A model generated the notes under the pieces. The model was given only the letters and a program-made list of their open reading frames with translations, was not told the DNA's origin and ran no database searches. A stretch of 8,077 bases of DNA from Acidobacteriota bacterium. Lineage in GTDB: Bacteria; Acidobacteriota; Blastocatellia; RBC074. Where the stretch lies: NCBI GenBank assembly GCA_017991275.1, contig JAGNMH010000220.1, positions 1 to 8,077 of the forward strand. Reading direction: 5' to 3'. This document shows positions 5,444-8,077 of the stretch, piece by piece; within the stretch, counting starts at the first letter, position 1, and every line of letters begins with the position of its first letter. A program made the translations under genes and the position numbers.

Positions 5444-7147
5444 ATGACTACGAAAAGCTCTAAAGCTCTGTATCGTCAGTTTGTGGGTTTGGCATTGGCA
5501 GTGTGCTGTGCGTTGATTATTTCCGCATCGGCATTGGCTCAGGATCAGACTCAAAATCAGCAACCGGAAGCGCGTCCGATTCCGCAACGCACGGTTGGAC
5601 TTGACCCAGGCAAAGTCGCCCGTTGGACTTTGCGCGACGCAATTCTGGCTGCATTGGACAAGAACGTTGATATTGAACTGGAGCGCGAAAACACGCGGCT
5701 GGCTCAATACGACCTGTTCGCGGCTCAAGGCGTTTACGACCGCAATTCGACTGTAGGCCTTTCTTACAGCGGATTTACCCAAGCCAACACCCGCTTGTTC
5801 AGCGGAACCAGCGCAACCACCACCGCGCAAAAAACGCTGACCTACAACGCCGGAGTTTCGCAGCTTCTGGAAAAGGGCGGTGGTAATTACCAGATCAATT
5901 TTAATAACACACGACAGACAAATAACTTCGGAACCCTGTCGCCTCAGTACAACCCGCAGTTGAACTTCACCGTCACCCAGCCTTTGTTCCGCGGTTACAA
6001 AATTGACGCCAACCGTCGTCAGATCAAGATAGCCCGGAAAACCCTGGACTTGAACGACGCCACATTCCGCCAGCGTGCGATTGAGATCATCTCTCGCGTT
6101 CAGCAGGCTTACTGGGATTTGGCCTTTGCCATCAAGGACGAAGAAATTCAGCGCGATTCGGTCAAACTGGCCGAAACCCAACTCAACAACAACAAACGCC
6201 AGGTTGAAGTCGGCACGCTGGCTCCAATTGAAGTCGTCCAGTCGGCGACCGTTCTGGAATCGCGCCGCCAGCAGGTTTTCGTTGCGATGAATACAGTTTC
6301 GCAAGCTGAAAACGCGCTGAAAGCTCTGACCGTCGGCAGCCCAGGTGATGAGTTGTGGGGAACGCAGATCATCCCCGTTGAATCTTTCGACGTGAAGCCG
6401 GTTGCAATTCCGCTCAACGACGCCATCAAGCTGGCCACCGAAAATCGCCCCGAGTTGAAACAGTTTATGCTGCAAAAAGAAATCAACCAGATCAACATTG
6501 ATTTCTTCCGCAATCAGGCGAAACCGCAGATTGATCTGGTTGGCAGTTACAATATGATCGGCGTATCGGGACAAAGAAACTCCGAAAACCCATTGGCGCT
6601 GACTGTGCCTGCTTGCGTTAATGGACAACCGCCTCCAGCATCGGGTTGTTTGCCTGCGAATCTGTTAGGCAATTATTTCAAATCTGTCGGCAATCTTTTC
6701 AAAAACGATTTCCGCAACTGGTCGGTTGGCGTGAACATTCAAATTCCCTGGCGTAACAGCGTGGCCAAAGCCAACCTGGGGCGTTCAATCGAACAAACCA
6801 AACAGATTGATTTGCAGACTCGCAAAATGGTTCAGGGCATTGAACTGGAAGTCCGCAACGCCGTCCAATCGCTGGAAACGGCCAAGATGCGAATCGAAGC
6901 CGCCCGCGCCGCTCGTGAATACGCTCAACAACAGTTGGAAGGCGAAGAGAAGAAATTCGCTGCCGGGCTTTCGGTGACATTCTTTGTTTTGCAACGCCAA
7001 ACTGATCTGTCAGTCGCACGCGGTTCTGAACTGCGCGCTCTGGCCGATTACAACAAGGCCGTCGCCGAATTACAGCGAGTCGTTTCAACCACGCTGACCA
7101 GCAACAGCGTCGAGATCAAACCGACGCCTGAAGCTTCGATCAAATAA
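5444..7147 (+). CDS. TolC-family outer-membrane efflux protein
   Basis: Trimeric outer-membrane channel component of a tripartite efflux or type I secretion system; the inner-membrane partners are not in the window. The 567-residue protein starts with a signal peptide (basic Lys/Arg residues, hydrophobic core about 13-28, likely cut after A-L-A at 30-32). A Pro/Gln-rich linker leads to WTLRDAI and two OEP repeats, each with long amphipathic helices and beta-barrel strands (first about 60-290, second about 315-545). PLFRGYKIDANRRQIKIAR and the repeat-two counterpart IPWRNSVAKANLGRS are typical strand-to-helix junctions. The second barrel loop carries a Cys pair, Cys391 and Cys402. ATG 5444 is chosen over an upstream ATG at 5279 because GGAGAAAGAGG lies just before it and the signal peptide begins there; the upstream extension is translated spacer repeat. 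The length fits the family. The substrate cannot be told. Confidence 0.93.
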   Translation: MTTKSSKALYRQFVGLALAVCCALIISASALAQDQTQNQQPEARPIPQRTVGLDPGKVARWTLRDAILAALDKNVDIELERENTRLAQYDLFAAQGVYDRNSTVGLSYSGFTQANTRLFSGTSATTTAQKTLTYNAGVSQLLEKGGGNYQINFNNTRQTNNFGTLSPQYNPQLNFTVTQPLFRGYKIDANRRQIKIARKTLDLNDATFRQRAIEIISRVQQAYWDLAFAIKDEEIQRDSVKLAETQLNNNKRQVEVGTLAPIEVVQSATVLESRRQQVFVAMNTVSQAENALKALTVGSPGDELWGTQIIPVESFDVKPVAIPLNDAIKLATENRPELKQFMLQKEINQINIDFFRNQAKPQIDLVGSYNMIGVSGQRNSENPLALTVPACVNGQPPPASGCLPANLLGNYFKSVGNLFKNDFRNWSVGVNIQIPWRNSVAKANLGRSIEQTKQIDLQTRKMVQGIELEVRNAVQSLETAKMRIEAARAAREYAQQQLEGEEKKFAAGLSVTFFVLQRQTDLSVARGSELRALADYNKAVAELQRVVSTTLTSNSVEIKPTPEASIK

Positions 7148-7161
7148 ACAATTTGGGCTTG

Positions 7162-7213
7162 AAATATAAACAGGCAGGATCGAGTATTGGCTCGATCCTG
7201 CCTGTTTATATTT
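7162..7213. terminator. Intrinsic terminator after tolC, perfect 23-bp stem
   Basis: AAATATAAACAGG... (7162-7184) and its exact complement (7191-7213) form a perfect 23-bp stem with the 6-base loop TATTGG, 14 bases after the tolC stop. The base of the stem is A-rich on the left and T-rich on the right (TTTATATTTT), so it can serve as a U-tract terminator and in principle work in both directions. It cleanly separates tolC from the next gene. Confidence 0.9.
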
Positions 7214-7223
7214 TCAGAGTAGG

Positions 7224-7247
7224 GCAAGGCTGTTCAGATTGCCTTGC
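7224..7247 (+). other. Small hairpin upstream of the hydrolase gene
   Basis: GCAAGGC (7224-7230) and GCCTTGC (7241-7247) form a perfect 7-bp stem with a 10-base loop, just after the tolC terminator. No T-run follows. It may be a second terminator stem or part of the 5' leader of the next gene; which one cannot be decided from the sequence. Confidence 0.35.
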
Positions 7248-7250
7248 TCA

Positions 7251-7270
7251 CTTCAAAGACGTCTTTCAAG
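7251..7270. promoter_or_regulatory. 20-bp near-perfect palindrome, candidate operator
   Basis: AAAGACGTCTTT (7255-7266) is fully self-complementary and is extended by CTT and AAG on the two sides after one C-C mismatch each, so 18 of 20 bases are symmetric. It lies 52 bases upstream of the hydrolase ATG, a typical place for a dimeric regulator site. The regulator is unknown and no promoter hexamers are clear around it. Confidence 0.35.
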
Positions 7271-7322
7271 AACACTTGGCAACCTAGACAGGATTGCCCC
7301 ACATTTTCGAAGGAGCACACCC

Positions 7323-8077
7323 ATGCAAAGTAAAGCTTTAAGAAGTTTGTTACTGGTTGTAATCGTATTCGTTGTTGCTGTTCAAATCGCGTCCGGCCAA
7401 AGAGGCGGTCAGGTCACTCCCGAAATGGCTGCGCGGCGAAATGCAGTTGAAAAGGAACTTCACGAAATCGCCGTCGTCGAACGCAAACTGATGATTACTA
7501 TGCGCGACGGAAAACGAATGGCCGCAGACCTTTACCGCCCCAAAGACAACTCAAAAAAATACCCGACGGTTTTTGTGCGCACGCCTTACAACTTCAATTT
7601 CTGGGATGTGCGCAACGGGCTGCCGCGCGATATGAGCAACGAACTCGACGCCGTCAAACGCGGTTATGCCTTCATGACGATGAACGAGCGCGGCCATTTT
7701 TTCAGTGAAGGCAATTACGACATTCTTGGCCCACCGCTGACCGACGGCGACGACGCGCTGAAGTGGATTTCCAGCCAGTCGTGGTCGAACGGCAAAGTCG
7801 GCACAATCGGATGCTCTTCGACCGCCGAATGGCAACTGGCCGTTGCGGCGCAAGGGAATCCGGCTTTTGCGGCGATGATTCCGCAAGGCTTCGGCGCAGG
7901 TGTTGGCCGCGTCGGCGAATACTACGAACAAGGCAATTGGTATCGCGGCGGAGCGGTTCAAATGCTGTTCATCGCCTGGCTTTACGGCGAACAGAATCAG
8001 GTCAGGCCGACATTTCCGCCAAACACTTCTCAGGAAGATTTGATTCGCGCGTCAAAAGCATTCGATCTGGCTCAGCA
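7323..8077 (+). CDS. Secreted CocE/NonD-type alpha/beta hydrolase (peptidase S15 family), 5' part
   Basis: An open frame of 251 codons runs off the window end, so the C-terminal half is missing. Residues 1 to about 25 are a signal peptide (basic start, core L-L-L-V-V-I-V-F-V-V-A-V, likely cut after A-S-G), implying export to the periplasm or beyond. The mature part matches the X-Pro dipeptidyl-peptidase/cocaine-esterase group: MRDGKRMAADLYRP at 60-73, PTVFVRTPYN at 81-90, NERGHFFSEG at 121-130, DGDDALKWISSQSWSNGKVG at 141-160, then the nucleophile elbow GTIGCSSTAEW at 160-170 with Ser165. The Asp and His of the triad would lie beyond the window. A strong AAGGAG at 7310-7315, seven bases before the ATG, fixes the start. 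Members hydrolyse peptides, acyl esters or beta-lactam side chains, so the substrate is open. The gene stands after the tolC terminator and has its own leader. Confidence 0.88.
   Translation, partial: MQSKALRSLLLVVIVFVVAVQIASGQRGGQVTPEMAARRNAVEKELHEIAVVERKLMITMRDGKRMAADLYRPKDNSKKYPTVFVRTPYNFNFWDVRNGLPRDMSNELDAVKRGYAFMTMNERGHFFSEGNYDILGPPLTDGDDALKWISSQSWSNGKVGTIGCSSTAEWQLAVAAQGNPAFAAMIPQGFGAGVGRVGEYYEQGNWYRGGAVQMLFIAWLYGEQNQVRPTFPPNTSQEDLIRASKAFDLAQ

Noticed and set aside
5423..6628. Antisense open frame of 401 codons opposite tolC
   Set aside because: It mirrors the codon pattern of a real gene, shows no domain motif, and the + strand product is a clear TolC protein with signal peptide and RBS.

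Overview
The window is a mid-GC bacterial chromosome segment with every gene on the + strand. About 5.3 kb is an arginine-biosynthesis cluster, followed by two unrelated exported-protein genes. The order is argC (3' end only), argB, a fusion of a gamma-glutamylcyclotransferase-like domain with acetylornithine aminotransferase (argD), a short GNAT-type N-acetylglutamate synthase (argA), argJ, then a TolC-family outer-membrane protein and the 5' end of a secreted CocE/S15-type hydrolase. A signal-peptide-bearing TolC homologue implies a Gram-negative (diderm) cell. The gene style, the low-complexity palindromic spacers and the CocE-type hydrolase resemble Acidobacteriota such as Blastocatellia. 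That placement is an impression from memory, not a computed result.

Region by region: argC and argB overlap by ATGA and are surely co-translated. A 146-nt spacer with a long imperfect hairpin follows. The 573-aa GGCT-ArgD gene comes next, and its Lys/Ala-rich linker hides a well-spaced Shine-Dalgarno plus an in-frame TTG that could start a free ArgD. A 103-nt spacer carrying four G-runs inside a larger imperfect palindrome leads to argA. A 213-nt spacer with a GNRA-loop hairpin and a 15-bp dyad leads to argJ. After another palindromic, G-rich spacer comes tolC, which ends in a perfect 23-bp stem terminator. The last gene starts behind a strong ribosome-binding site and runs off the window.

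Together ArgA and ArgJ make N-acetylglutamate, by priming and by acetyl recycling respectively. ArgB and ArgC convert it to the semialdehyde, the ArgD domain aminates it to N-acetylornithine, and ArgJ releases ornithine while returning the acetyl group to glutamate. This is a complete cyclic route from glutamate to ornithine. ArgF/ArgG/ArgH are not in the window. The most unusual items are the GGCT-ArgD fusion with its possible internal start, the short ArgB without the N-terminal extension usually linked to arginine feedback, and three different palindromic spacer elements that each begin within a few bases of an arg stop codon.
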